Positions 8,582 to 15,889 of a stretch of 25,241 nt of DNA are shown one piece after another. Within the stretch, counting starts at the first letter, position 1; every line of letters begins with the position of its first letter. Made by a program: the position numbers and the translations under genes. The stretch comes from CAYZPW01 sp964480475 (GTDB lineage Bacteria; B130-G9), in NCBI GenBank assembly GCA_964480475.1, contig CAYZPW010000048.1, forward strand, positions 1 to 25,241. Direction: 5' to 3'. The notes below the pieces were generated by a model, which was not told the DNA's origin, ran no database searches, and saw nothing but the letters and a program-made list of their open reading frames with translations.

Positions 8582-11500
8582 CAGCAGCTCTTCGGCTTTC
8601 CTGACGTAGCCCTTCATCCCCGCGGATTGGGCGAGCTCCTTCGCCTGCTTGGCGTAGCTGGTCGCCTTGGCAGTTGCGTCATCTCGCGACAGAGGCGGCC
8701 GTTCGCCTTCCTGGCCTTCGTCATACCACCGGGCCATCTTGAGATGTGCCTCCGAAAGCGCCAGCCGGCAAGTGATCATTAGCACCCAGTGCTGGGTCTC
8801 ATCCGCGATAGAGTTGGCCTGTGCCCCAGACGAGAGAGAAGCCTGCCACCTGCCCATCGCCGCGTGAGCACGACAGAGCACGGAGAGCGACTCAGAAAGG
8901 AACTCTCGCCTGCCCCCGGACCGGGATGCCTTCTGTGCCTGAAGCGCGATCCTTTTTGCCTCGGCCCAATCGCCTCTGTCAGCGTGGACTCCGGCTATCT
9001 TGGACAGCGCCCAACCGATCGTGGGCCGGTCGCCCAACTCCCGCCTGATGGAAAGCGCCTGGTCAAAGCACTGGAGTGCCTGTTCATGCCTGCCGAGATC
9101 GTTGTGCAGGATGCCCATGTTCCCTATCACGGTTGCAATGCCGCTCCGGTCCCCCAGCTCCTGGAATATCTGGAGGGCCTCATCATAATATCGAAGCACT
9201 TTGTCATAGTCGCCGCGTTCGTGGTTGACCATGCCCTCGTTGTTCAGGGCGTGAGCGGTGGCCCGGCGGTCGCCTAACTCCCGGGAGAGCCAGAGCGATT
9301 CTTCGAAGTACCGTAGGGCCTGATCATGGTTGCCTCGCCGGCCGTACACTGCGCCCATGTTGCCGAGCGTTATGGCGATCGTGCGTCGGATGCCGAGCTC
9401 CCGATGTATTGAAAGGGCCTCTTCCAAACACCTCAGCGCTTGATCAAAGTTCCCGCGACGGGAGTGGACTTCGCCCATATTGGTCAGCGAGAGCGCCACG
9501 CCGCGCCTGTTGCCTGAGCTCCGGGACACAGAAATCGCCTCCTCGAAATGTCTAAGGGCCTGTTCCCAGTCGCCGCGCTCGGCGTGGACAATGCCTATTG
9601 TCCCGAGCGCCGTGGCCTCCGTGGTTCGGTCATTGGCCCGGCGTGCGGCGTCAAGGCCCTCCTTGCCGAGCGAAAGCGACCGAGCCGAATCGCCTTGAAC
9701 ATGCATCAGCCAGGCTTTCTTCGACAGAGCGACGCCTCGCCACCTGCCGTCCCCCGCGCCGGCCAGAACCTCGCACAAAAAAATCGCCTCGTCCCAGCTG
9801 CCCAACACGGTCAGAACCTCAATGCGCGAGACGAGAAGGTCACTTTGCTCCTCTGCCGAGAGAGGACTCGAGGTCACGCGTTCGCAAAGTCGGTCATAGT
9901 TTTTGAAAGCCGCCTGAGCTTCCAAGTTCCGCTGTTGATCTCCGTTGTAAATCCCCCAGAGAGCAGCGCTCCTGACGGCCTTCTCAATCTCTCCGGCGGC
10001 CTCCCAGTGTTCGGAGAGCATCCCATGGAAAGTGTCTAAACGGTCTTCGTAGAGCTTCTCGACCCTCGTTGCGATGAGCTTCGATAGATCGCGGCGAAGG
10101 CTTTCGACCAGACGCGAGACGAGTATCTCGCGGGTCAGAGCGTGCTTGAATATGTATTCCAGTTCTGGCTCGACGGCCTTTTCAAAAACGATCTCTCGCG
10201 CAAGGAGCGTCTGGATGGCTTCGTGAACGTGCCACGTGCCGTGCAGCGAGCCGTGCAGATCACATAGGAGGCTGTAGGGAAAAGAGCGGCCAATGACCGC
10301 GCCGTAATAAGCCACCTGCTTCACACGGCGGGGCAGGCGGTCGAAGCGCTCCCCCAGGACCCCTGAGAGGCCCATTGGCAGCGGCATCTCCTCGATCTCT
10401 TCGGTCAGGTACATCTTGTCGCCCCTCAACTCGAGCTTGGCCCGCTCCAGCAGGAGGTGAAGAAACTCCTCAGCAAACAGAGGATTGCCCTCTGAGTAGC
10501 GTCTCAGCCGCCCAATTAGCGCCCGCTCTCTCTCACCGGGTGCCAAGTAGAAGTTCAGAAGGTCCGTTTCAGCGTCGCTCGACAGCGGCTGAAGGTTCAT
10601 CTCGGTGAACGGCACATCTGTTCTTCTCGCGAACTTCGGCTGGTAGCCCGGCCTGTAAAGCAGGAGAATGAGGATTGGGAAATCGGCGACACAGCCGGCG
10701 AGGTACTCGACGAAGTCCGCCGTGCCGCCGTCCGCCCAGTGCATGTCCTCGAAGACCACGACGAGCGGCTTGGTTTCCGACCATCGCTGATAGAGCCGCC
10801 TGATAGCCAGCCATACGTTGTCCTTGATCGCCTTCGGCTCCAGCGCGGATACAGGATCGTCCGGATGCCTCAACCCGAAAAGGTGATGAATATACGGGAC
10901 GAATTCGGCGTCGAGACCTGCGCCCTCCTTAAGTCCCAAGAGCCCGTCGGCAGTCGCTTCGCTACTGGATGTTGTTTCAAAGCCGAGCGCGGATGCGACC
11001 TGCTCCTTAATCGGCCAATAAAGCGGCGTCTGGCCGATTGCCCAAGTGCCCCCTCCAAGAAAGCGGAAACCCCGTCTGCCGAGCAGTTCGCGAAGATGCC
11101 ACTTGAACTCGCGCTTAAGCCTCGATTTGCCGATGCCCGCCTCGCCCGTGATCCCGAAGATGTGTGAGAACTCCTGGAACCTGCCCTCACCCGGCTTGCC
11201 CGGCTTGGGATCGGGGTAACAGCTCTGAAGCTTGCCAAACGCCGCCTTGAGCGTGTCCAACTCGTTGTCCCGTCCGAACATCGAGGCGCCGAGCTCGGAA
11301 AAGCCTATCCGCTCACCAACAACCGGTTTCGGGCCGACCAGCCGGAACACCTCCAGAGGTTTGGACACGCCGGAGAGCTGCTGCACGCCGAGGCTCTCAA
11401 AATCGAACGTCTCCTCCGCGAGCCTCTTGACCTGGGAAGAGACCAAGACCGTCCTTGCAAAGGCTGCATCGGCGAGGCGCTTGGCCAGATTTACCGTTTG

Positions 11501-12073
11501 GCCGAGGAACGTGTATTCTAGCTTTTGAGAATCGCCGAGCCTGCCCGCCTCGACGGCCCCGAATGCGATACCTGCGTGGACAGCGATCGGGGTGGACAGA
11601 AGACCCTTGAAGCGGTGGTTGACTGCCGTCAGGCCAATCTCTATCTCATCGACCGCCGTAATTGCCCGTTCACAGGGCCGCTCAAGTGCAATCGGCGCGC
11701 CGAAGATTGCCATGACCTCATCGCCGATGAACTTGTCAACGTAGCCCCTACAGCGCGTTATCGCGCCCGACATGACGGAATAGATGTCGCGCATTATCTC
11801 CCGCGCCTGCTCTGACGTAAGCATAGACAACAGCGGCGCAAACCCGGATACATCTACGAAAAGGACAGCGACGTCGCGCCGCTCGATCGCGATGCCGTCC
11901 TTGACGATCTGCCTCAGCTTTGAGGCATATTCGTCAGGCTGAGATCGGGCCTCAATCTCGGCAATCTCTTTATCCGAAAACAGGGCCAACCTGGGTGAGC
12001 CCTGCTTCTCGCCGCATTCGTCGCAGAACTTGGCTTCGTCCCTAAGCTCAGTCCCGCAGTTGGAGCATTTCAT
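8558..12073 (-). CDS. zinc ribbon - class III nucleotide cyclase - AAA/STAND ATPase - TPR signalling protein
   Basis: This 1171-aa protein reads as a multidomain sensor. Residues 1-22 form a zinc ribbon (C3, C6, C17, C20). Residues 65-245 are a class III adenylate/guanylate cyclase: metal aspartates D74 in LFVDVSGF and D118 in FIGDEVMAIFG, and transition-state residues N195 and R199 in GQTVNLAKRL, so it looks active. Near 266-600 is an AAA/STAND-type ATPase with Walker A GEAGIGKS (310-317) and Walker B LVVVFEDMHWAD (437-448). The C-terminal half is TPR, with several near-regular 40-residue units. No membrane segment is seen, so it is cytoplasmic. A site 'aagga' lies about 7 nt before the ATG at 12073. 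Such proteins are thought to couple ligand or partner binding to cyclic nucleotide synthesis; the signal here is unknown. It lies between two 201-bp direct repeats. Confidence 0.92.
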   Translation of the reverse strand: MKCSNCGTELRDEAKFCDECGEKQGSPRLALFSDKEIAEIEARSQPDEYASKLRQIVKDGIAIERRDVAVLFVDVSGFAPLLSMLTSEQAREIMRDIYSVMSGAITRCRGYVDKFIGDEVMAIFGAPIALERPCERAITAVDEIEIGLTAVNHRFKGLLSTPIAVHAGIAFGAVEAGRLGDSQKLEYTFLGQTVNLAKRLADAAFARTVLVSSQVKRLAEETFDFESLGVQQLSGVSKPLEVFRLVGPKPVVGERIGFSELGASMFGRDNELDTLKAAFGKLQSCYPDPKPGKPGEGRFQEFSHIFGITGEAGIGKSRLKREFKWHLRELLGRRGFRFLGGGTWAIGQTPLYWPIKEQVASALGFETTSSSEATADGLLGLKEGAGLDAEFVPYIHHLFGLRHPDDPVSALEPKAIKDNVWLAIRRLYQRWSETKPLVVVFEDMHWADGGTADFVEYLAGCVADFPILILLLYRPGYQPKFARRTDVPFTEMNLQPLSSDAETDLLNFYLAPGERERALIGRLRRYSEGNPLFAEEFLHLLLERAKLELRGDKMYLTEEIEEMPLPMGLSGVLGERFDRLPRRVKQVAYYGAVIGRSFPYSLLCDLHGSLHGTWHVHEAIQTLLAREIVFEKAVEPELEYIFKHALTREILVSRLVESLRRDLSKLIATRVEKLYEDRLDTFHGMLSEHWEAAGEIEKAVRSAALWGIYNGDQQRNLEAQAAFKNYDRLCERVTSSPLSAEEQSDLLVSRIEVLTVLGSWDEAIFLCEVLAGAGDGRWRGVALSKKAWLMHVQGDSARSLSLGKEGLDAARRANDRTTEATALGTIGIVHAERGDWEQALRHFEEAISVSRSSGNRRGVALSLTNMGEVHSRRGNFDQALRCLEEALSIHRELGIRRTIAITLGNMGAVYGRRGNHDQALRYFEESLWLSRELGDRRATAHALNNEGMVNHERGDYDKVLRYYDEALQIFQELGDRSGIATVIGNMGILHNDLGRHEQALQCFDQALSIRRELGDRPTIGWALSKIAGVHADRGDWAEAKRIALQAQKASRSGGRREFLSESLSVLCRAHAAMGRWQASLSSGAQANSIADETQHWVLMITCRLALSEAHLKMARWYDEGQEGERPPLSRDDATAKATSYAKQAKELAQSAGMKGYVRKAEELLADIDEKK
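9030..9660 (-). repeat. 120-bp coding repeats (TPR array of the cyclase gene)
   Basis: Phrases such as 'agggcctgatcatggttgcc' (near 9315), 'agcgcttgatcaaagttccc' (near 9434) and 'agggcctgttcccagtcgcc' (near 9554) recur every 120 bp. Each unit encodes a 40-residue TPR of the form DQALR-FEEAL---RELGDRR. The similarity at DNA level suggests recent expansion within the gene and possible instability. Confidence 0.75.
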
Positions 12074-12164
12074 CTGAGGTTCCTTACCCTTCAGCTTCCC
12101 AGTGTTCTCGCGACGCTTTCGAGTTGAGAGTATCGTTCGACGCCGTGCGAGTCAATCGCAGCAA

Positions 12165-12365
12165 GGAACCACGAATGAACACGAATGAACACGAATGAGA
12201 AAAGAAAAGCTATTTCTTGCTGTGCCTTCGTGTTCTTCGTGGACGAAAGCTGCGTTCAACCAGACGTCCACGAAGGACACTAAGAACCACGAAGAGAGAA
12301 TAAGCCTCCCTTTATTCGTGTCTATTCGTGTTCATTCGTGGTTACTTCTTCTCATCGATGTCGGC
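12165..12365. repeat. 201-bp repeat, copy B
   Basis: This is the same length as copy A (8381-8581) and about 95% identical in direct orientation. It has the same nested hairpin arms ('cacgaatgaacacgaat' / 'attcgtgttcattcgtg'; 'cttcgtggac' / 'gtccacgaag'). It lies upstream of the cyclase gene and downstream of the RAMP/nitroreductase operon, so with copy A it brackets the cyclase exactly. Confidence 0.9.
12342..12365 (-). pseudogene. remnant of the 3' end of a cyclase/TPR paralogue
   Basis: Read on the minus strand, this part of copy B gives A-D-I-D-E-K-K-stop, the same last residues as the intact cyclase protein (LADIDEKK). Upstream of it the similarity ends at once. It could be the tail of a lost paralogue, or the repeat unit may simply contain this stretch. 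Confidence 0.45.
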
Positions 12366-12389
12366 GAAAAGGCCTTGCTGAGTCGCCGT

Positions 12390-13013
12390 CTAGCCCGCGT
12401 ACGGATAGCCGATCGGTATCACATAGTAGGGCTTGAGGCCTTTCTCGAGGCGAAGGGCGGCTGCCACTTCGTCGTCCTTGAAAGCGCCGACCATCACAGT
12501 CCCGAGGCCAAGCGACACAGCCATAAGCGAGACATTCTGCCCAACGTGCCCCGCTTCCATAGCGACGTATCTCTCGGCCCGCCCGCCGTATCTCTTTGCA
12601 GTCCTCGAATTGTCGCCGACGACCGCAATCACCGCCATCGCCTGCTCAACGCAGCCTTGACCGTAACACGCCTCGGCCAGTTCACTCACGACCGAATCAT
12701 CGTGATTGAGCTGGAGACTGTGCCTGTCAGCGTCGTAATGATGGTTGTAGCAGTAGAGCCCCGCCGACAGGTCCTCGACGCCGTCTTCAGCCACTACCAA
12801 GTATATAAGGAGCGGATAGGTCGCCCCAGCGGAGGGAACAGCCCGTTTCCCTGAGCGGATATACCCCTGCGTTGACCACAGGAGATTCGCCACGGCGCCG
12901 AGCCCGATTGGCCTGCTGGAAAAGCGCCGCACACTGATACGTTCATAAATAGCGGTGTTAAGGTCGAGCCCCCCAGCGTAGCTGACCTCAGGCAAAGGTA
13001 TTACGGTACTCAT
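12390..13013 (-). CDS. SagB-type nitroreductase family oxidoreductase
   Basis: The 207-aa protein matches the FMN-dependent nitroreductase fold: RISVRRFSSRPI (residues 25-36) for FMN phosphate binding, an L-LLWSTQG helix, the SAGATYP loop typical of SagB-type members, GLYCYN, an AEACYGQ helix, EAGHVGQNVSLMAVSLGLGT near the FMN, and the C-terminal IPIGYPY. SagB-type enzymes are best known for oxidising azolines in peptide natural products, but many stand-alone homologues have unknown substrates. No YcaO cyclodehydratase is in the window. It starts 17 nt after the 117-aa gene, with 'gggaag' before its ATG, so it appears to be the last gene of the RAMP operon. This link is unusual and may be functional or accidental. 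Confidence 0.85.
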   Translation of the reverse strand: MSTVIPLPEVSYAGGLDLNTAIYERISVRRFSSRPIGLGAVANLLWSTQGYIRSGKRAVPSAGATYPLLIYLVVAEDGVEDLSAGLYCYNHHYDADRHSLQLNHDDSVVSELAEACYGQGCVEQAMAVIAVVGDNSRTAKRYGGRAERYVAMEAGHVGQNVSLMAVSLGLGTVMVGAFKDDEVAAALRLEKGLKPYYVIPIGYPYAG

Positions 13014-13030
13014 TGCTTCTTCCCCACTAG

Positions 13031-13384
13031 TTATTCATAGCCTTGAAGATAATATGGCATAAGCCGAACAATCTGCATGCCCAAGACTAAAAGCTCATTG
13101 ACATCACTGCAAACCGAGAGAATCGCGAAGAACTCCCTCTCTATAGCCGCGTGCTGTCGCTTCATTGACAGACTGCGACCATAATGTCTCCGGTCCCGTG
13201 AGAAGCGCCTTAAGACCTCCCTTGCGTTTTTTGCGTCCCCGGTCCAGTGCAAGTAGCGAATCGTCCTTGCTACTTCATTCGGATCGATCTTCGCCTTTGA
13301 AAGCCGCATGGCGACCTCCTTCGTCATTTCAGCCTTCTTTTCTGGCGTGGCCTCGTCAGCCAGCTCTGCCCTCACAGTGCACAT
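13031..13384 (-). CDS. uncharacterised 117-aa helical protein in the RAMP operon
   Basis: I do not recognise this protein. It is rich in charged residues and predicted helical, with a basic middle (VLRRFSRDRRHYGRSLSMKR) and a hydrophobic end (LLVLGMQIVRLMPYYL). No Cys pairs, signal peptide or clear catalytic motif are seen. The ATG at 13384 overlaps the upstream RAMP gene by 13 nt. A GTG at 13375 would instead give a 4-nt GTGA overlap like the one at 14505 and a protein of 114 aa, and I cannot choose firmly between them. The coupling implies production together with the complex. A small alpha-helical subunit (Cas11-like) or an RNA-binding accessory protein would fit the size and charge, but that is guesswork. 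Confidence 0.7.
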   Translation of the reverse strand: MCTVRAELADEATPEKKAEMTKEVAMRLSKAKIDPNEVARTIRYLHWTGDAKNAREVLRRFSRDRRHYGRSLSMKRQHAAIEREFFAILSVCSDVNELLVLGMQIVRLMPYYLQGYE

Positions 13385-14505
13385 ATCTTCTTCAGCATCT
13401 CGAAGGATTTAGGATATACAAACGAAGACTTGAAAAAGGACGCCTTGCACTGTTTTATGAGACCGGACACGTCATCGATCGGCTTTCTCGAATCCTCAGA
13501 CACGCGCTGCATAAGCCCCGATGGAAAGGCAACAAGCTCCTTTGAAGAGACGCTTATCTTGCCCAGGCCCGATGCCTTGCCGGCCCCAACCCTGATCGCC
13601 ATCTTGCTATCGAGACCCAAGCAAGCAAAAAGGCCCCCCATCTCGGCCATCGAAAGGTCGCGGAAGATCATCAGACCAGAGAAAACCGCTCCCGCCGGAA
13701 CATAGTCCCAGAGCTCCGTTTCCTGAGAGGGCCCACGAGGCTCGTACTCCGCTGTATAGATTTTCCGACCCTTCAGGTTGTCAATATACAGTTTCGCAGT
13801 TCTCAGACCCGGCGCAACAGATGCACGGCCAAGCCTGTGAAGGTGAGGCGCCCCGCGCGGCGGAACATAAAGAAGCTCGCCCTTCTCGGGAGCATCCACA
13901 AGCTTCGCATCGGCAAACGAGAGCCGTCCCGCAAACCCTCTCGCACCGAACAGCAGACATGCGGGGCACAGCTTCGAAGACTTCCTCTTGGCCGGCGGAC
14001 ATCGGTCTCTACGTTCATAGCATTCTGGTAAAATCGCGATTTCAGCAAATCCCTCCTCGTCTCCACCCGCCGCGACGATCTGCTTCACCAGCTGCTGAGG
14101 CAGATTCGATGCGCCCCTGTTTCGGGCGACATACCGCGTGCGCATGTGTTTGAGGTGTTGGCTCACGCAGCTTCTGGTAATGGCCTCATAATAGGTCCTA
14201 GCGGCGCCTTTGAGGGTCGTCCCCGGGATTATCGGCTCTTCGGGACAGAGTATCGACTTAACGACGAACCCTTTCTCAAAGCCCAGCTCCTCCGAAAGCC
14301 TCAGCGTGCCGTCAGATATGTGAACAGGCGACAGGGCCTCAATCTTGATCGACATCTTGCCCGAGAACGATGCACCGGCCGTGGTCTTTCGGACGTGATA
14401 GGATGGGATGCTGCTCTTTGCATAGGGAAGCTGAACGAAATCATATCCTTCAGGTTCCCTGGGTAACCAGGAACCCCGCCTCACCCGTTCCTCACGCGAT
14501 CTCAC
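13372..14505 (-). CDS. RAMP-superfamily Cas7-like protein (TIGR03986-like), type III-D-like complex
   Basis: This 377-aa protein begins near residue 20 with GYDFVQLPYAKSSIPSYH, resembling the 'PYNFVPLP...H' opening of the TIGR03986 family, which is often found with Csx19 in type III-D loci. The RAMP core follows: SIKIEALSPVHISDGTL (about 52-68), the glycine loop IIPGTTLKGAART (92-104), CPACLLFGARGFAGR with a CxxC-x-FG motif, and a C-terminal VGAGKASGLGKI loop. RAMP proteins form the crRNA-binding backbone. The region before the PGTTLKG loop lacks an obvious 'GGxDN' Asp, so target RNA cleavage is uncertain. The longest frame reaches 14616, but that would overlap csx19 by over 100 bp. GTG at 14505 gives a 4-nt GTGA overlap and has 'aaagg' 6 nt upstream. 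Confidence 0.8.
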   Translation of the reverse strand: MRSREERVRRGSWLPREPEGYDFVQLPYAKSSIPSYHVRKTTAGASFSGKMSIKIEALSPVHISDGTLRLSEELGFEKGFVVKSILCPEEPIIPGTTLKGAARTYYEAITRSCVSQHLKHMRTRYVARNRGASNLPQQLVKQIVAAGGDEEGFAEIAILPECYERRDRCPPAKRKSSKLCPACLLFGARGFAGRLSFADAKLVDAPEKGELLYVPPRGAPHLHRLGRASVAPGLRTAKLYIDNLKGRKIYTAEYEPRGPSQETELWDYVPAGAVFSGLMIFRDLSMAEMGGLFACLGLDSKMAIRVGAGKASGLGKISVSSKELVAFPSGLMQRVSEDSRKPIDDVSGLIKQCKASFFKSSFVYPKSFEMLKKICAL

Positions 14506-14900
14506 TTGACACCTTTGAATCTTATGAACCGCACAACGCCGTCTTTTGTGTATTTGACGGTAATGATCTGAGCAGCGCCTCTCGGACGTTGGGCGTTGGA
14601 CATGGGGTCCCGCCATAAGAGGAGAGGAAATGGCTTATCATCGCAGTGAAACACCAACGCACCTTGCGGAATGTCGTCAACACTCTCTGCTTCCCATAAC
14701 ATGGCAAAATGCCCATTATCCCAACGCAATTCCACCTCGCTGTTGAACACCCTGCCTCGGCTCAGCAAGTTCGATGGCGTCCCCTCAGAAAGCTCCATCC
14801 GGTCCAGCCGTTCCTGAATGCAAAATGCCTTCTCCAGCTCAAATACCTTTCGATAGAACTCGTCGCCGTCGATCGTCCTGCATAGGCCATATTTAGGCAT
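14502..14900 (-). CDS. csx19: Csx19-like protein (type III-D-like subunit)
   Basis: This 132-aa protein lies between two RAMP genes. The pattern 'RGRVFNSEVELRWDNGHFAM' in the middle, followed by small beta strands and the tail QIITVKYTKDGVVRFIRFKG, resembles Csx19 (TIGR03984), a small all-beta subunit of type III-D complexes whose family shows 'ELRW' near the middle. The RAMP gene after it has the TIGR03986-like opening that commonly accompanies Csx19, which supports the call. It starts 8 nt after the csx7-like stop and overlaps the next gene by 4 nt. It has no catalytic motif and probably plays a structural role. This is recognised by pattern and context, not by a search. Confidence 0.6.
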   Translation of the reverse strand: MPKYGLCRTIDGDEFYRKVFELEKAFCIQERLDRMELSEGTPSNLLSRGRVFNSEVELRWDNGHFAMLWEAESVDDIPQGALVFHCDDKPFPLLLWRDPMSNAQRPRGAAQIITVKYTKDGVVRFIRFKGVK

Positions 14901-14908
14901 CGCGCGAC

Positions 14909-15889
14909 CTACTCTCCCCCTTCTTCGATACCCTTTCCGGGCGATGTCCTGTGGTGAGAAGCATAGTCGAGAAGGTTCTTGGGCAGCATCGCAAGAAGCA
15001 ATCTGATGGCATCGTGCGACTTGATGACATATTTGAGGCCAAAAACGTCAGAGACGACGTCGTAATCGATTCGGGGCCCGCCCCTTCCATCTGTGTCTGT
15101 CGCGGACGGCCACCGCAAAAGCAGCCAATCCTCGCTCATATAGCAAAACTCGCTCCGCTGCTGTTCACTCACCAGACTGCCGATTCCGTAAACTCTTTCG
15201 GTAGGGAGCCCGGACTTGGCAAAGAAAAGCTCACAATTGCTGAATTCGACCGCCACAAGACCGTAGCCCTTCGACCGAAGACCGCCTATCTGCGCATACC
15301 CGTCGTCAAGGTCCATCAACACAATGCCGATCATCGCGAGCTGCCAAAGCTCGAAGTTCTCGAGCACGATTTGCGTCTCAAACTCGCCGCCCACTACGGC
15401 CTCGAAATCCGTCGCCGAGGCAGACCTGCCGCTACCCAAGAAGCGATCGATCGGAAGTGTTGCTCTTAACTGTCGAGTTGGCGGATTGCTCGTGGAGGCC
15501 ATTGCATCTCTTATGCAGAATCTTCCGGCCGCCCCCTCGCATCCGAAAACCTTGCATGCCGCGCATAGGACCTCCGAATACACCCTGCCCTCGGACATCT
15601 CGGCGGATTCTTGGGACGAGGCGCGGCGCCCGCAGGCCGAGCGCGAGAACGGGTCGCAAGCTCCAATGCCGCAAGATGCTGCGACGCGCTCGAAATGGCT
15701 TCGGATTACTCCCTTCAGTGAAGAACCCGGAATGAAAGGGACAGCTGCTGAGATGCCGTGCGGCATCTCAACGTTGTGCTCAAACATTAACGAAGCGTCG
15801 GACATAGTTCGACTCGCCCGGACAAGCAGCGGCCCGCGCGGCTTGATGTTCAGGCCCAAGACAGCCCTATTATAGAGCCTGCTATGCAT
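14909..15889 (-). CDS. csx7: Csx7-like Cas7 RAMP protein
   Basis: The 326-aa protein has the Csx7 pattern: RGPLLVRA (residues 18-25), an Asp-containing loop (MSDASLMFEHNVE, D31), then FIPGSSLKGVIRSHFE (52-67). Later it has LCAACKVFG (C109, C112), a second half with DDGYAQIGGLRSKGYG as the glycine-rich RAMP motif, and a helical C-terminus. In Csx7 and other type III Cas7 proteins the early loop Asp cleaves target RNA; here an Asp is present, so this subunit may be the active one. The longest frame begins at 15940, but ATG at 15889 overlaps the upstream TAG by 8 nt and gives the family's usual N-terminus. Confidence 0.82.
   Translation of the reverse strand: MHSRLYNRAVLGLNIKPRGPLLVRASRTMSDASLMFEHNVEMPHGISAAVPFIPGSSLKGVIRSHFERVAASCGIGACDPFSRSACGRRASSQESAEMSEGRVYSEVLCAACKVFGCEGAAGRFCIRDAMASTSNPPTRQLRATLPIDRFLGSGRSASATDFEAVVGGEFETQIVLENFELWQLAMIGIVLMDLDDGYAQIGGLRSKGYGLVAVEFSNCELFFAKSGLPTERVYGIGSLVSEQQRSEFCYMSEDWLLLRWPSATDTDGRGGPRIDYDVVSDVFGLKYVIKSHDAIRLLLAMLPKNLLDYASHHRTSPGKGIEEGGE

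Larger units (their letters stand above)
12074..12389. other. intergenic region: cyclase leader plus repeat copy B
   Basis: This 316-bp gap lies between the cyclase start and the nitroreductase stop, which are on the same strand. Positions 12074-12164 should hold the cyclase promoter and leader, but I see no convincing -35/-10 pair. Positions 12165-12365 are repeat copy B with a gene-end remnant. The last 24 bp lead to the nitroreductase stop. Confidence 0.6.

Noticed and set aside
9030..9660. 120-bp repeats in the cyclase gene as a non-coding satellite
   Set aside because: They encode in-frame 40-residue TPR units with the normal TPR consensus, so they belong to the protein.
12195..12854. 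219-aa plus-strand open frame
   Set aside because: Its start is in repeat copy B (FVSIRVHSWLLLLIDVG, also produced by copy A) and the rest is antisense to the nitroreductase.
14951..15875. Plus-strand open frames across the csx7-like gene
   Set aside because: They are shadows of a minus-strand gene with clear RAMP motifs and have no ribosome-binding sites.
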